Numbered from the stretch's first letter, positions 35,923-45,408 are shown. The stretch is 64,000 bases of DNA from Flagellatimonas centrodinii (GCF_016918765.2 NZ_CP092104.1:1798001-1862000); one strand, 5' to 3'. A program made the numbers and translations. The notes: generated from the sequence alone by a model not told the origin.

Positions 35923-37725
35923 ATGCGCGGGCATCGCCACTCCGTCGACCGTGGCGAATCCGTCGACGCTTCAACCGCGACGATTGATTGGCGCATCCTG
36001 CGACGCCTGATTCCCGACCTGAAGCCGTTTTGGCGCCGCATTCTGCTGGCGTTGGCATTTCTGGTTGCGGCCAAGCTCGCCACCGTTGCGCTGCCACTGC
36101 TGATGAAACAACTGGTCGATACGCTCGACCGTAGCGGTGAGCAGCCATTGCTGGTGGCGCCGCTGGGGCTGTTGCTCGCCTATGGGGCTCTGCGACTCGC
36201 CAGCGTGCTGTTTGGCGAGCTGCGAGACGTCATCTTCGGGCGAGTGGGTGAGCGGGCGGTCCGCGGCGCGGCAGGTCGGGTTTTGCAGCACCTGCATCAG
36301 CTCGAGCTGGCATTTCATCTTGACCGACGTACCGGGGGGCTGTCCCGCGATCTCGAGCGGGGCATGGCGGGCATCAGTTTCCTGCTTCGCTTCCTGCTGT
36401 TCAACATTGTGCCGACCCTGCTGGAGATCGGGCTGGTGGCGATCATCCTGCTGACCCAATTCGGCCCCGGATTCGCCGTGATAACGGTGACGGCGGTGGT
36501 GACCTATGTCGGATTTTCGGTGGTGGTGACCCAGTGGCGCACCCGCTTTCTGCGTGAGGCCAACCGCCTTGATGCCGAGGCAAACACCCGCGCCATCGAC
36601 AGCCTGATCAACTACGAGACGGTGAAGTATTTCAATAACGAAGCATTTGAAGCCCGCGCCTACGACGAGGCACTGCAGCAATGGGAGCAAGCCCAGGTGC
36701 AGAGTCGGGTGACCTTGGCCGGTCTCAATAGCGGACAGGCATTGATCATCGCGGTTGCGATGACGGCCATGATGATATTGGCGGCGCAGGGCGTAGCGGC
36801 TGGGCGTCTCAGCCTCGGCGATTTCGTCGCGATCAATGCGTTCATGATGCAACTGTTCATCCCGTTGAACCTTCTGGGCTTCGTCTATCGCGAGATCCGT
36901 CGTGCCCTCACTGACATGGGACGCATGTTCTCACTGCTGGATCGTGCGCCACGGATTGTCGATCGTCCGCAGGCGCGTCTGTTGCGGGTGTCGCGTCCGG
37001 GGATTCGTTTCGAGGGGGTCCGCTTCGGCTATCACCCGGAGCGACCGATACTCGATGGCATCGATTTCCGCATTTCACCCGGGCAGAAGGTGGCGGTGGT
37101 GGGGCCCAGTGGCGCCGGCAAGTCGACACTGGCCCGACTGTTGTTCCGCTTCTACGATGTCGATCAGGGCCGGATTCTGGTCGACGGCGTCGACCTCCGC
37201 GATTGCCAGCTCGATAGCCTGCGCCAGCACATTGCGGTGGTGCCGCAGGACACGGTCCTGTTCAACGCAACACTCGGCGACAATCTCCGCTATGGCCGCC
37301 CCGAAGCCGATGACCAAGCGCTGCAGCGCGCGATCGCGCAGGCGCATCTGGCGCCATTCATCGCCCGACTTCCGCGCGGGCTCGATACCCAGGTGGGGGA
37401 ACGGGGACTCAAGCTGTCCGGCGGAGAAAAGCAGCGGGTTGCCATTGCCCGGGCGCTATTGAAGGATCCGCCGATCCTGATTCTCGACGAGGCGACCTCA
37501 TCCCTGGACTCAGGCGCTGAGCAATCCATCCTGACCGCTTTGCGGGAGGCCGCAGAGGCGCGGACGACCCTGGTGATCGCGCACCGGTTGTCGACGGTGA
37601 CCGATGCCGACGAGATTCTCGTGCTGGCGGATGGCCGAATCGCCGAACGCGGAGACCATGCCAGCTTGCTGGCACGGGACGGCGCCTATGCACGTCTGTG
37701 GCAGTTGCAACAGCCAACCCTCTGA
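35923..37725 (+). CDS. Atm1-type ABC exporter
   Basis: Half-transporter of 600 residues: six membrane helices (about 35-340) with the Atm1-family hallmark DSLINYETVKYFNNE, then an ATPase with Walker A GPSGAGKST, signature LSGGEKQRVAIARAL, and Walker B ILILDEATSSLD. Atm1/HMT1-like proteins export glutathione-metal or persulfide compounds and support Fe-S or metal balance. Its place after nqrM and before the SDR and Dps fits iron and metal handling, but this is only context. Confidence 0.92.
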   Translation: MRGHRHSVDRGESVDASTATIDWRILRRLIPDLKPFWRRILLALAFLVAAKLATVALPLLMKQLVDTLDRSGEQPLLVAPLGLLLAYGALRLASVLFGELRDVIFGRVGERAVRGAAGRVLQHLHQLELAFHLDRRTGGLSRDLERGMAGISFLLRFLLFNIVPTLLEIGLVAIILLTQFGPGFAVITVTAVVTYVGFSVVVTQWRTRFLREANRLDAEANTRAIDSLINYETVKYFNNEAFEARAYDEALQQWEQAQVQSRVTLAGLNSGQALIIAVAMTAMMILAAQGVAAGRLSLGDFVAINAFMMQLFIPLNLLGFVYREIRRALTDMGRMFSLLDRAPRIVDRPQARLLRVSRPGIRFEGVRFGYHPERPILDGIDFRISPGQKVAVVGPSGAGKSTLARLLFRFYDVDQGRILVDGVDLRDCQLDSLRQHIAVVPQDTVLFNATLGDNLRYGRPEADDQALQRAIAQAHLAPFIARLPRGLDTQVGERGLKLSGGEKQRVAIARALLKDPPILILDEATSSLDSGAEQSILTALREAAEARTTLVIAHRLSTVTDADEILVLADGRIAERGDHASLLARDGAYARLWQLQQPTL

Positions 37726-37791
37726 CCCCCTGTCGCTCAGCGTCGTTTTGACATACGTTTCGGGTTGGCCCGTCACTGCGGATACCGTTCG

Positions 37792-38751
37792 ATGTCGACC
37801 GATGTTGCCGCACCGCCCACGATCCTGGTGACTGGCGCAGCCGGTGCGCTGGCCCGACGGGTGATCCAGCGCCTGTCGTCGACCGCACGCGTGGTCGGGG
37901 TCGACACCCGCAGGCAGGCCATGCTGCCAACGGGGGTGCCGTCCTACCTCCTCGACATGCGGCGTCAGGGGTTTGCCGAAGTATTTCGTGAGCACGCCAT
38001 TGATGCGGTGATTCACATCGGGCGGGTGTTCACGCATGAGCAGAGCCGGATGGCGCGTTACAACGCCAACGTGTTGGGGACTCGCCAGTTACTCGAGCAG
38101 TGTTGCCTTCATGAGGTCTCCCAGGTGCTGGTCCACAGCACTTATCTGGTCTACGGTGCCCGCGCCGACAACCCGTCGTTGATTGTCGAAGGTTACGATG
38201 GTCGCGCCGAGGATCCGGTCGAGGACCTGGTGGATGCGGTCGAGTTGGAGCGCCTTGCCGAGCACTATGCGGCGCAGGTGCCGCAGCTCAACATGACCTT
38301 GTTGCGGCCCTGCAATATTGTTGGCCCCGGTGTCCGCAACACCATGGCGCTGCTGCTGTCGCGATCAGTAGTACCGGTCCTGCTCGGGCACTCGCCGGTC
38401 ATGCAGTTTTTGCACGTGGATGACATGGCAGATGCCATGGTTCTGGCCTTTCGTGGCAAGCGGCCGGGGACCTACAACGTGGCGCCGGACGAGACCGTCC
38501 CGTTACAGGAGGCGTTCCGGCTCAGCGGCTGCCGCCGGCTGCCGGTGCTGGCAGCCCCGGCGATTCTGCCTCGGCTGGTGAGTCGGGCGCTGAATTGGGG
38601 CACCTTCTTTCCGCCTCATCTGATTCCGCACTTCCGCTATCCGGCGGTGATTGACGGCAGCCTGTTCCAGCGTCGTTTCCAGTGGTATCCACGGGTCCCT
38701 GCGGCGGATATCTTCGAAGGATATCGCCTGCGAAAATGGGGGGGCGCATGA
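37792..38751 (+). CDS. NAD-dependent epimerase/dehydratase family protein
   Basis: Extended SDR-like protein of 319 residues. The N-terminus has the NAD loop TGAAGALARRV, then Asp in GVDTRR, and SDR segments STYLVYGAR, LRPCNIVGPG, FLHVDDMADAMVLAF and GTYNVAPDE. The usual YxxxK dyad is not apparent: the region that should hold it reads VDAVELERLAE. It may be a non-catalytic NAD-binding or regulatory protein, or use another mechanism. ATG 37792 is preferred to a TTG 27 nt earlier. Substrate unknown. Confidence 0.82.
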   Translation: MSTDVAAPPTILVTGAAGALARRVIQRLSSTARVVGVDTRRQAMLPTGVPSYLLDMRRQGFAEVFREHAIDAVIHIGRVFTHEQSRMARYNANVLGTRQLLEQCCLHEVSQVLVHSTYLVYGARADNPSLIVEGYDGRAEDPVEDLVDAVELERLAEHYAAQVPQLNMTLLRPCNIVGPGVRNTMALLLSRSVVPVLLGHSPVMQFLHVDDMADAMVLAFRGKRPGTYNVAPDETVPLQEAFRLSGCRRLPVLAAPAILPRLVSRALNWGTFFPPHLIPHFRYPAVIDGSLFQRRFQWYPRVPAADIFEGYRLRKWGGA

Positions 38752-38846
38752 TTGGTTATCACTATCGAAGATATCTCGACAATTCATTTGAAGTATCGAA
38801 CTCAGGCGCGTAGCCTTAGCCAACAGTCTGAAAAAAGGAGTTCCAG
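38752..38846 (+). promoter_or_regulatory. dps upstream region
   Basis: An AT-rich stretch (38752-38805) with repeated ATCGAA and TATCGAA words precedes dps; AAAAAAGGAG (38835-38840) is a strong Shine-Dalgarno before ATG 38847. The AT-rich part may hold the promoter and a stress-regulator site; I cannot name it. Confidence 0.45.
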
Positions 38847-39332
38847 ATGGCAAAGATCAAAGCCCCGAAGATGGACGTCGGTATTCCCAAGGACAGTCGC
38901 GGTGCCATTGCCAACGGACTGAGCCGGCTGCTTGCCGATGAATACACGCTCTACCTGAAAACCCACAACTTCCACTGGAACGTGACGGGTCCGATGTTCA
39001 ACACCTTGCACACGATGTTCGAAACCCACTACACCGAGTTGGCCCTGGCGGTTGATGAGGTGGCCGAACGTATCCGCGCGCTCGGCTTTCCGGCACCGGG
39101 TTCGTATCGCCAGTACGCTGAACTTTCCAGCGTGGAAGAAGAGACCGGCGTGCCTGAGGCTCTGGAAATGGTGCGCCAACTGGTGAAGGCGCACGAGACC
39201 TGCGCCAAGACCGCCCGCAGCATTTTTTCGCTGGCCGAGGCCGGCAGTGACGAGGTGACGGCCGATCTTCTGACGCAACGCCTCCAGGTTCACGAGAAGA
39301 CCGCCTGGATGCTGCGCAGCCTGCTGCAGTAG
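38847..39332 (+). CDS. dps: Dps-family ferritin-like DNA protection protein
   Basis: Protein of 161 residues with the Dps ferroxidase motif [11 protein letters not shown] and following LHTMFETHY...[12 protein letters not shown] that bind iron between subunits. It stores iron, consumes hydrogen peroxide and condenses DNA under stress. The N-terminal [12 protein letters not shown] tail has basic residues that may touch DNA. Start has AAAAGGAG 6-9 nt upstream. Confidence 0.95.
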   Translation: MAKIKAPKMDVGIPKDSRGAIANGLSRLLADEYTLYLKTHNFHWNVTGPMFNTLHTMFETHYTELALAVDEVAERIRALGFPAPGSYRQYAELSSVEEETGVPEALEMVRQLVKAHETCAKTARSIFSLAEAGSDEVTADLLTQRLQVHEKTAWMLRSLLQ

Positions 39333-39396
39333 CCGCGCGCGTCGGCATCGCCACCATCGTGCCGGTCATACCCCTCACGCGGGCTGGGTGTCCATC

Positions 39397-40380
39397 ATGG
39401 ATACGCTGAGGGTGCAGGTTCGTCGGTTGCGGGTGCATTACCCGCTCCCGGCTGCGTTGCCGTGGCAGTCCGGGGGGGTGGTTCGCGCCGTTGAGGATGT
39501 CAATTTCGATCTGACAGCTGGTGAAACGCTGGGGGTGGTCGGTGAGTCAGGCTGTGGCAAGTCGACTCTTGCGCGGGCGCTAGTGGGCCTGCAGCCGGCT
39601 TCCGGCGGCTCGATACGGGTGCTCGGGCAGGAAATGGTGGGTGCCAGCGCTGCACGGTGGCGTGAGCAGCGGCGCCACGTGCAATTCATCTTTCAGGACC
39701 CGCTGGCCAGCCTTGATCCTCGCATGACCATTGGCGAGATCGTCGAAGAGCCATTGCAGGCGCTCTGTCCCGAACTCGGTGCGGGCGAGCGGCAGTCGAG
39801 GGTTCTGGCCATGCTGGAGCGCGTCGGGCTCTCCGCTGCACTACGCAACCGGTATCCGCATGAATTCTCCGGGGGGCAGTGCCAACGGGTGGGGATTGCC
39901 CGTGCGCTGGTGGTATCGCCGAAGGTGTTGATCTGTGACGAACCGGTATCGGCGCTTGACGTGTCGGTCCAGGCGCAGATCATCAACTTGTTGGCCGCGC
40001 TTCAGCGCGAAACCGGGCTGGCCATGCTGTTCATCGCCCACGATCTGGCGGTGGTGCGTCACCTCGCACAACGGGTCATGGTGATGTATCTGGGCCGGGT
40101 GATGGAGCAGGCGCCATCGGAAATCCTGTTCGCACAGCCACGGCACCCGTACACGCGGGCGCTGATGGCGTCAGTGCCGGGTGCGGGTCTGGTTGCTGAA
40201 CCCCTTTCGGGTGAATTGCCATCGGCCGGCTCACCGCCCCCGGGCTGTGTTTTCGCCTCGCGCTGTCCACTCGCCGAGGACGACTGCCTGCGGCGAGTGC
40301 CCGGCCTCAATCGCACCGGAGCCGGCGCTGCGGTCGCCTGTCACTTCGTTGCCGGGGCCGGCATCGCGGTACCGGCCTGA
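39397..40380 (+). CDS. Oligopeptide/dipeptide ABC ATP-binding protein (OppF/DppF-like)
   Basis: ATPase of 327 residues: Walker A GESGCGKST, signature FSGGQCQRVGIARAL, Walker B VLICDEPVSALDVS, and the oligo_HPY C-terminal region with HPYTRALMASVPG and four cysteines (CVFASRCPLAEDDC and C in ACHF) like the cluster-binding part of DppF/OppF. No opp/dpp permease, binding protein or second ATPase is near, so it is an orphan here. The open frame starts with GTG 39388; ATG 39397 is chosen. Confidence 0.85.
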   Translation: MDTLRVQVRRLRVHYPLPAALPWQSGGVVRAVEDVNFDLTAGETLGVVGESGCGKSTLARALVGLQPASGGSIRVLGQEMVGASAARWREQRRHVQFIFQDPLASLDPRMTIGEIVEEPLQALCPELGAGERQSRVLAMLERVGLSAALRNRYPHEFSGGQCQRVGIARALVVSPKVLICDEPVSALDVSVQAQIINLLAALQRETGLAMLFIAHDLAVVRHLAQRVMVMYLGRVMEQAPSEILFAQPRHPYTRALMASVPGAGLVAEPLSGELPSAGSPPPGCVFASRCPLAEDDCLRRVPGLNRTGAGAAVACHFVAGAGIAVPA

Positions 40381-40404
40381 GTCACGCCGGCCGGACCCTA
40401 GACT

Positions 40405-41184
40405 TCAACGTTTGCAGCCGGGGTTGCGCCCCGCCGCTCGCGCCTGCTGGTACACCGGCAGGACGGTGCCCAACTGTGCGGTGATGTCGCGGATGCGGGA
40501 GTCGTTCGACGGGTGCGTCGACATGAATTCTGCGGGGGCCTTGCCCCCACTGGCGCGTGCCATGTTCTGCCATAGGGTGACGGCTGCGCGGGGGTCGAAA
40601 CCGGCGCGTGCCATGTAGTCGAGGCCGAGGATATCGGCCTCACTTTCGTCGCCACGGGAGAATGGCAGCAGGACCAGCAGGTTGGCGCCGAGTCCGACCA
40701 ATTCCGGGTTGTAGCCGGTCGTGGCCGAGAAGATCTGCATGCCGAATTGGGTGGCGATCTCGTTGGACACCCGCGAGGCAGAGTGACCGGCCAGCACATG
40801 CGCCACCTCGTGACCGATGACCGCGGCCAGCTGATCCTGGGTGGACGCCACCTCGAGCAGACCGGTGTAGACGCCGATCTTGCCGCCCGGCAGGGCGAAG
40901 GCGTTCACGTCCTTACTCTCGAAGGTCTGGACTTCCCACGCCACCCGCGATGGGACTTGTGCGGTGATAGCGCGTGCCACGCAATCGACATAGCTGCGGG
41001 TGGCGGACGATTTCGCCAGTGGCATTTCCTGCTTCATCTGGGTAAAGGCGGTGACGCCCATCTGCGACAACTGCTCGTCGCCGACCAGCCGCAACTGGGT
41101 TCGGCCGGTGGGAGAGGTCGAGCAGGCCATGACCAGCCCGACAGTGATCAGGGCAACGGGGAGCACGTGGGTCAGCAGGCGCAT
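40405..41184 (-). CDS. M48 family metalloprotease lipoprotein
   Basis: Protein of 259 residues with a signal peptide ending in the lipobox GLVMACS, so a lipoprotein. The zinc site HEVAH (about 122-126) and third ligand in DESEADILGLDYM are complete. It resembles LoiP/YcaL outer-membrane proteases that degrade or trim envelope proteins. ATG 41184 is chosen because it begins the signal peptide. Confidence 0.9.
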   Translation of the reverse strand: MRLLTHVLPVALITVGLVMACSTSPTGRTQLRLVGDEQLSQMGVTAFTQMKQEMPLAKSSATRSYVDCVARAITAQVPSRVAWEVQTFESKDVNAFALPGGKIGVYTGLLEVASTQDQLAAVIGHEVAHVLAGHSASRVSNEIATQFGMQIFSATTGYNPELVGLGANLLVLLPFSRGDESEADILGLDYMARAGFDPRAAVTLWQNMARASGGKAPAEFMSTHPSNDSRIRDITAQLGTVLPVYQQARAAGRNPGCKR

Positions 41185-41274
41185 GGCAAATCTTGGATCA
41201 AAGGAAGGACGATGATAAACCTTGGCCGCTGAACCGCGACCTAACGGCCGCCCGGTGGTGGCCACGGCTGGGTG

Positions 41275-41895
41275 TCAGGGCTCCAGCCGGTCAACATGCC
41301 AGCCGGCATCGCCACGCCGGTAGCGCAGGCGGTCGTGGAAGCGGCCGCCACGTCCCTGCCAGAACTCGATGACCGACGGCAGCAGGCCGTAGCCGCCCCA
41401 ATGATCGGGCAAAGGGATGTCCTGGCCCTCGAAATGGGCGGTGACCGCCAACAGCCGGCTGTCGAGGGTATCGCGCGCGTCCACCACGGCCGACTGTCGC
41501 GAGGTATGGGCGCCGAGCTGGGAGGTGCGGGGGCGGCTGGCGAAATAGGCGGCCGAAATCGCGCGGGGCAGCTTCTGCACCAGACCTTCGACCCGCACTT
41601 GTCGTTCAAGTTGGTCCCACCAGAAGGTTGCGGCGGCCTGCGGGTTGGCGGCCAGCTCGGCGGCCTTGCGCCCTCGATAGTCGGTGTAGAACGTCAGTTG
41701 ACCTTCGTGCAGCCCTTTGAACAGCACCACCCGGGCCGACGGGGCTGCTGTGGCACTGGCGGTCGCCAGGGTCATGGCGGTCGGCTCCAGCATGCCGCTA
41801 GCGCCGGCCGCATCAATCCAGAGCAGCAGCTGGGCCAGCGGGTCGGGGAGCAGGTCTTCGGGGTTCAGCGGCGGATTGCGGGTGTATTGGGCCAT
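41275..41895 (-). CDS. pdxH: Pyridoxamine 5'-phosphate oxidase
   Basis: FMN enzyme of 206 residues making pyridoxal 5'-phosphate, the cofactor of LysA and SpeA in this window. The FMN block ARVVLFKGL, TDYRGRKAAEL, PQAAATFWWDQLERQVRVEG, and the C-terminal FWQGRGGRFHDRLRYRR are diagnostic. A longer upstream frame is ignored; ATG 41895 (MAQYTRNPP) matches the family start. It is divergent from acuI over 54 bp. Confidence 0.95.
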   Translation of the reverse strand: MAQYTRNPPLNPEDLLPDPLAQLLLWIDAAGASGMLEPTAMTLATASATAAPSARVVLFKGLHEGQLTFYTDYRGRKAAELAANPQAAATFWWDQLERQVRVEGLVQKLPRAISAAYFASRPRTSQLGAHTSRQSAVVDARDTLDSRLLAVTAHFEGQDIPLPDHWGGYGLLPSVIEFWQGRGGRFHDRLRYRRGDAGWHVDRLEP

Positions 41896-41949
41896 GAAAG
41901 CAAGCGGCTCTGGCAGAATCGGACCCCTCCATTCTGACGGACAACCGAC

Positions 41950-42951
41950 ATGACGGCATTTCGTGCAATGCGCATTCACCAGGAAGGCAAGACGACAATC
42001 GCCCGGGTGGATGCCATCGAGCTGGACGACCTCAACCCCGGCGAAGTGGTGATCCGCGTCGCCTGGTCCGGTATCAACTACAAGGATGCGCTGGCCGTGA
42101 CCGGCAAGGGCAGGATCATGCGGGAGTTCCCGAAAGTCGCCGGAATCGACCTGTCGGGCATCGTTGCCGAGAGCAGTGACCCGACGTTCAAGCCGGGTGA
42201 CCGCGTGCTGGTGACGGGGTGCAACATCGGCGAGTCACTGGACGGCGGTTTTGCCCAGATGGCGCGGGTACCGGCCTCCGCCGTGGTGCCGGTGCCCGAC
42301 GGTCTCGACCTCCGTGACGTCATGGCCATCGGCACGGCCGGCTTCACCGCGGCAATGGCGCTGCGCCGCATGCTGGAGAACCACCAGACCCCGGAGATGG
42401 GGCCGATTGCGGTGACCGGGCCCACCGGGGGGGTGGGCGGCATCGCACTTGACCTGTTCAGCGCTGCCGGTTTCGAAGTGCATGCGATCACCGGCAAGGC
42501 CGATACTCACGGCGAATACCTGAAAGCCTTGGGGGCACATGCCGTGGTGGCCCGGCAGGCGGTTGAACTCGGCAGCAAACCGATGGAGAAAGCCTTGTGG
42601 GGTGGGGCGGTCGACAACCTCGGCGGCGACACCCTCACCTGGCTGACCCGGACAGTGCGCCCCTGGGGCAACATCGGCAGCATCGGTCTCGCCCAGAGCC
42701 ACCTGTTGGAGACCACGGTCATGCCGTTCATCCTGCGGGGGGTCTCGCTGCTCGGCATCCACTCGGTCGACGTCCCTCGGCCCTGGCGCGAGGCCATCTG
42801 GCAGCAGCTTGCCGGCCCGTGGAAGCTCCGACATCTCGACCGCCTGGTCACGCGGACCGTTGATCTTGATGGGCTGCCCGCCGCCTGCGAGGAGCAGGTC
42901 GCCGGCACCACGGTCGGGCGCACCCTGGTCGAGCTCTCCGGCGAACGCTGA
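41950..42951 (+). CDS. acuI: YhdH/AcuI-type quinone oxidoreductase (acrylyl-CoA reductase)
   Basis: MDR-superfamily enzyme of 333 residues. Family blocks are SGINYKDALAVTGKGRI, KVAGIDLSGIV, the NADPH loop GPTGGVGGIALDL, and LGIHSVDVP near the C-terminus, close to E. coli YhdH. AcuI/YhdH reduce acrylyl-CoA with NADPH, detoxifying acrylate from DMSP or 3-hydroxypropionate metabolism. The YdfG homolog at 15.7 kb touches the same chemistry (malonic semialdehyde), but they are not linked. Confidence 0.92.
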   Translation: MTAFRAMRIHQEGKTTIARVDAIELDDLNPGEVVIRVAWSGINYKDALAVTGKGRIMREFPKVAGIDLSGIVAESSDPTFKPGDRVLVTGCNIGESLDGGFAQMARVPASAVVPVPDGLDLRDVMAIGTAGFTAAMALRRMLENHQTPEMGPIAVTGPTGGVGGIALDLFSAAGFEVHAITGKADTHGEYLKALGAHAVVARQAVELGSKPMEKALWGGAVDNLGGDTLTWLTRTVRPWGNIGSIGLAQSHLLETTVMPFILRGVSLLGIHSVDVPRPWREAIWQQLAGPWKLRHLDRLVTRTVDLDGLPAACEEQVAGTTVGRTLVELSGER

Positions 42952-42957
42952 GCGCCT

Positions 42958-42984
42958 CCGGGCCCCGCTGGAGGCGGGGCCCGG
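42958..42984. terminator. 11-bp GC hairpin between convergent genes
   Basis: CCGGGCCCCGC (42958-42968), 5-nt loop, GCGGGGCCCGG (42974-42984): perfect 11-bp arms between the stops of acuI and the penicillin acylase gene. No U-tract on either side. Likely a bidirectional stop or mRNA end protector. Confidence 0.5.
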
Positions 42985-42993
42985 GGCAGGAGG

Positions 42994-45408
42994 CTAGGGC
43001 GTCGTCAGTGTCAGCCGCTCGACTGCAGCGGCGTCAATGGCCTCCGGCGTGAACGGGAACCGGTGCCAGGCCTTGTCCGAATAGGCGCGGGTGAAATCAT
43101 CGAACCAGGGGCTGGCGGGATCGGTTGACTGGGAGTAGGTGATGAAGCCGTCGGTTTCCGGCAGCCAGCCCTCGCCAGCGCGGGTCCACCCCACCACCTG
43201 GATGTAGCTGTTGCCGAAGTCCACCGGGTAGCCGGCGCTGCTCAAGCGCGGACTGCTGGCAATGGTGAAGGCGCCGTCGGTGTTGCCGAGCCCACCGAAC
43301 AGTTCGATGTTGCGGTCGGTCACTCCGGAGCGCTGGATATCCCCCATGCGGGCATCGAACGCGAAACCGGACTCGCTGACGCGCGTGGTGGCATCTGTCA
43401 GCGCTCGGCGAACGCCCACGCCACCGGCATTGATGTCGCGCGGCGTGTTGACGGGGTCCTCCAGCGAGAACGGCGTCTGCCAGAAGCCGAGCGTGCCGGA
43501 GGCATCACGCCAGAACTCGCGCCAGAGATGTCCGCCGCGGCTGTCTCGATTGTTGGTCATGTCCCAGCCGGCAAGGGCCGCGCAGGCCCTGGCAAGGTCA
43601 TCGGCTGCGCCATCACAGGTGGTGGCCACGACGTCGTCGCGCGCCAGCTCGGCAGAGTAGATCGCGCTGTCGAGCACGCTGGCCTTGAGCTGCTCGCGGG
43701 TCCAGCGGTTGCCGGACTGCCCGTCGCTGCCATCGAGTCGGCGCAACTGTTTGAGAATGCCGAGACGGGTGCGCAGTGAGCGTTCGGCTTCCTCGTCGCC
43801 GATAATGCGGGCGAAGCCGGTCAGCGGCTCGTCCGGGTGGGTGAGCCAGTAGCTGTCGTTGAAGTTGCCCACCCAGTCCGCGCGTTCCAGCACGGGCAGG
43901 TTGCCGGCACCGAAGATCCCGGGGGCCGGGGCATCGGCATCCGTGAGCCACTCGCAGTCGGCGCGCGAGCCGTCGAGCAGCGGCAGCCCGGGGGCCGCCA
44001 GCGCCACCACCGGTGCCAGGACGCTGGTGGTGCAGCGGCTGACCAGGTCATCCGGCACGTTGGGCACGGTGGTGATATCGGCGTAGTAGGCATTGCCCTC
44101 CGGTCCCGTGGCCACGGTATTGACCCAGGGTACGGCAACCGTTTCGGCCTGGATCTGCTTGAACTCGGCCAGCGAACGCGCCTGGTTCCATCGGAAGAAG
44201 TGGTTGATCAAGCGCGTGTTCTCGGCATTGGCATCGCGCAGCGTGTAGGCCTTGAGCGGGGTCCAGGCCAGAATGTTGATGCCGGCCACCTCCAGCTTCA
44301 TCATCGGCCCGAAGTGACTGCGGTAGAGGGTGCGCGACATCGAGCTGAGCCCGCCGTCGGGCTGCCGGATCTGGATGCTCAGCGGCACCGCCTCCATCTC
44401 GCGAATCTGCCCGTCGTACAGGTAGGCTGTCGGCCGGCCCGGGACCAGGGTCAGTTCGTAGAGGGTGAAGCGGTAGGCGGTGGAAACGGTATGACTCCAG
44501 GCCACATGTTCGTTGAAGCCGATCAACGACAGCGGCACGCCGTACAGTGCGGCACCCATCAGATTCAGCTTGCCGGGGATGGTCTGGTGCGTCAGATAGA
44601 GTCGCTCGGTGCCTTCCCAGGGGAAGTGCGGGTTGCCGAACAGCAGCGGGCTCTCCTCCGCCGAGCCCTGCGGTCCGATGGCGTACATGTTGGAGCCCAG
44701 CTTGCGATCCTGGAAGAATTCGAACGGACCCCGGTTCTTCGCCAGGGTCGACTCCAGCAACGGGATGTCGACCAGGTTCGGCACCACGCCCAGCAGCGGC
44801 GGGCGGGCGCTGCCAATGCCGCTGACGAACACCGACGAGGACGCCAGGACCGTCAGCCGCAGGTAGCGGCGAAGCATGTCGTCAAGGGTGATCGGCTGGG
44901 CCCACTCGGCCTGCGCACAGGCCGCATGCCGGCCTGGATGCTGTCCATCCTGCAGTTCGGCGAGGTAGCGGTTGAAGCCGCGCACGAAACCTTCGGTGCC
45001 AGCGCGCGGGTCGGGGTCGAGGGCATCGCGCAGCGGTGCGATGGCCTGCTCGCGTGCCACCAATTTCCAGAAAAAATCGCTATCGACGTTGTTGGCCACC
45101 GAATCGTTGGCAAAGATGGTGTGGGTGCCGTCCGGGCCAAAGTAGCGGGCGCGTTCCCCGCGCAAGGTGAGATATTCGTCGAGCAGCAGACAGAGGTTGT
45201 CCTGTGCCTGCACATAGCCGTTGCCGTACCCCAGGCTTTCGTAGTCGTCTGCCTTGATGTGCGGTACGCCGTAGGTGGTGCGGGTGATGCTGACGCGGAT
45301 GTCGCCGCCCTCACCGTTCTGCCCCAGGTTGTCGATGGCGGTGGTGTCGCCGCCGCAGGCGCTGAGGATGGCCGCCAGCAGGCCGATGCCAACGAGTTGA
45401 CGATACAT
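42994..45408 (-). CDS. Penicillin acylase family lipoprotein (Ntn-hydrolase)
   Basis: Precursor of 804 residues with a lipobox LLAAILSACGG. The family is made as one chain that cuts itself to expose an N-terminal Ser; the KLGSNMYAIGP motif (Ser about 237) marks the beta-chain start, and GNPHFPWEG and GFNEHVAWSHT follow. Members include penicillin acylases and acyl-homoserine-lactone acylases; some hydrolyse quorum-sensing signals. As a lipoprotein it would act in the periplasm or at the surface. ATG 45408 is chosen for GGAGGAG 5 nt upstream; the open frame runs 50 codons further. Confidence 0.88.
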   Translation of the reverse strand: MYRQLVGIGLLAAILSACGGDTTAIDNLGQNGEGGDIRVSITRTTYGVPHIKADDYESLGYGNGYVQAQDNLCLLLDEYLTLRGERARYFGPDGTHTIFANDSVANNVDSDFFWKLVAREQAIAPLRDALDPDPRAGTEGFVRGFNRYLAELQDGQHPGRHAACAQAEWAQPITLDDMLRRYLRLTVLASSSVFVSGIGSARPPLLGVVPNLVDIPLLESTLAKNRGPFEFFQDRKLGSNMYAIGPQGSAEESPLLFGNPHFPWEGTERLYLTHQTIPGKLNLMGAALYGVPLSLIGFNEHVAWSHTVSTAYRFTLYELTLVPGRPTAYLYDGQIREMEAVPLSIQIRQPDGGLSSMSRTLYRSHFGPMMKLEVAGINILAWTPLKAYTLRDANAENTRLINHFFRWNQARSLAEFKQIQAETVAVPWVNTVATGPEGNAYYADITTVPNVPDDLVSRCTTSVLAPVVALAAPGLPLLDGSRADCEWLTDADAPAPGIFGAGNLPVLERADWVGNFNDSYWLTHPDEPLTGFARIIGDEEAERSLRTRLGILKQLRRLDGSDGQSGNRWTREQLKASVLDSAIYSAELARDDVVATTCDGAADDLARACAALAGWDMTNNRDSRGGHLWREFWRDASGTLGFWQTPFSLEDPVNTPRDINAGGVGVRRALTDATTRVSESGFAFDARMGDIQRSGVTDRNIELFGGLGNTDGAFTIASSPRLSSAGYPVDFGNSYIQVVGWTRAGEGWLPETDGFITYSQSTDPASPWFDDFTRAYSDKAWHRFPFTPEAIDAAAVERLTLTTP

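Noticed and set aside
38752-38805. OxyR site before dps
   Set aside because: Some TATCGAA words repeat but the spacing and ATAG/CTAT pattern of the OxyR consensus are not met.
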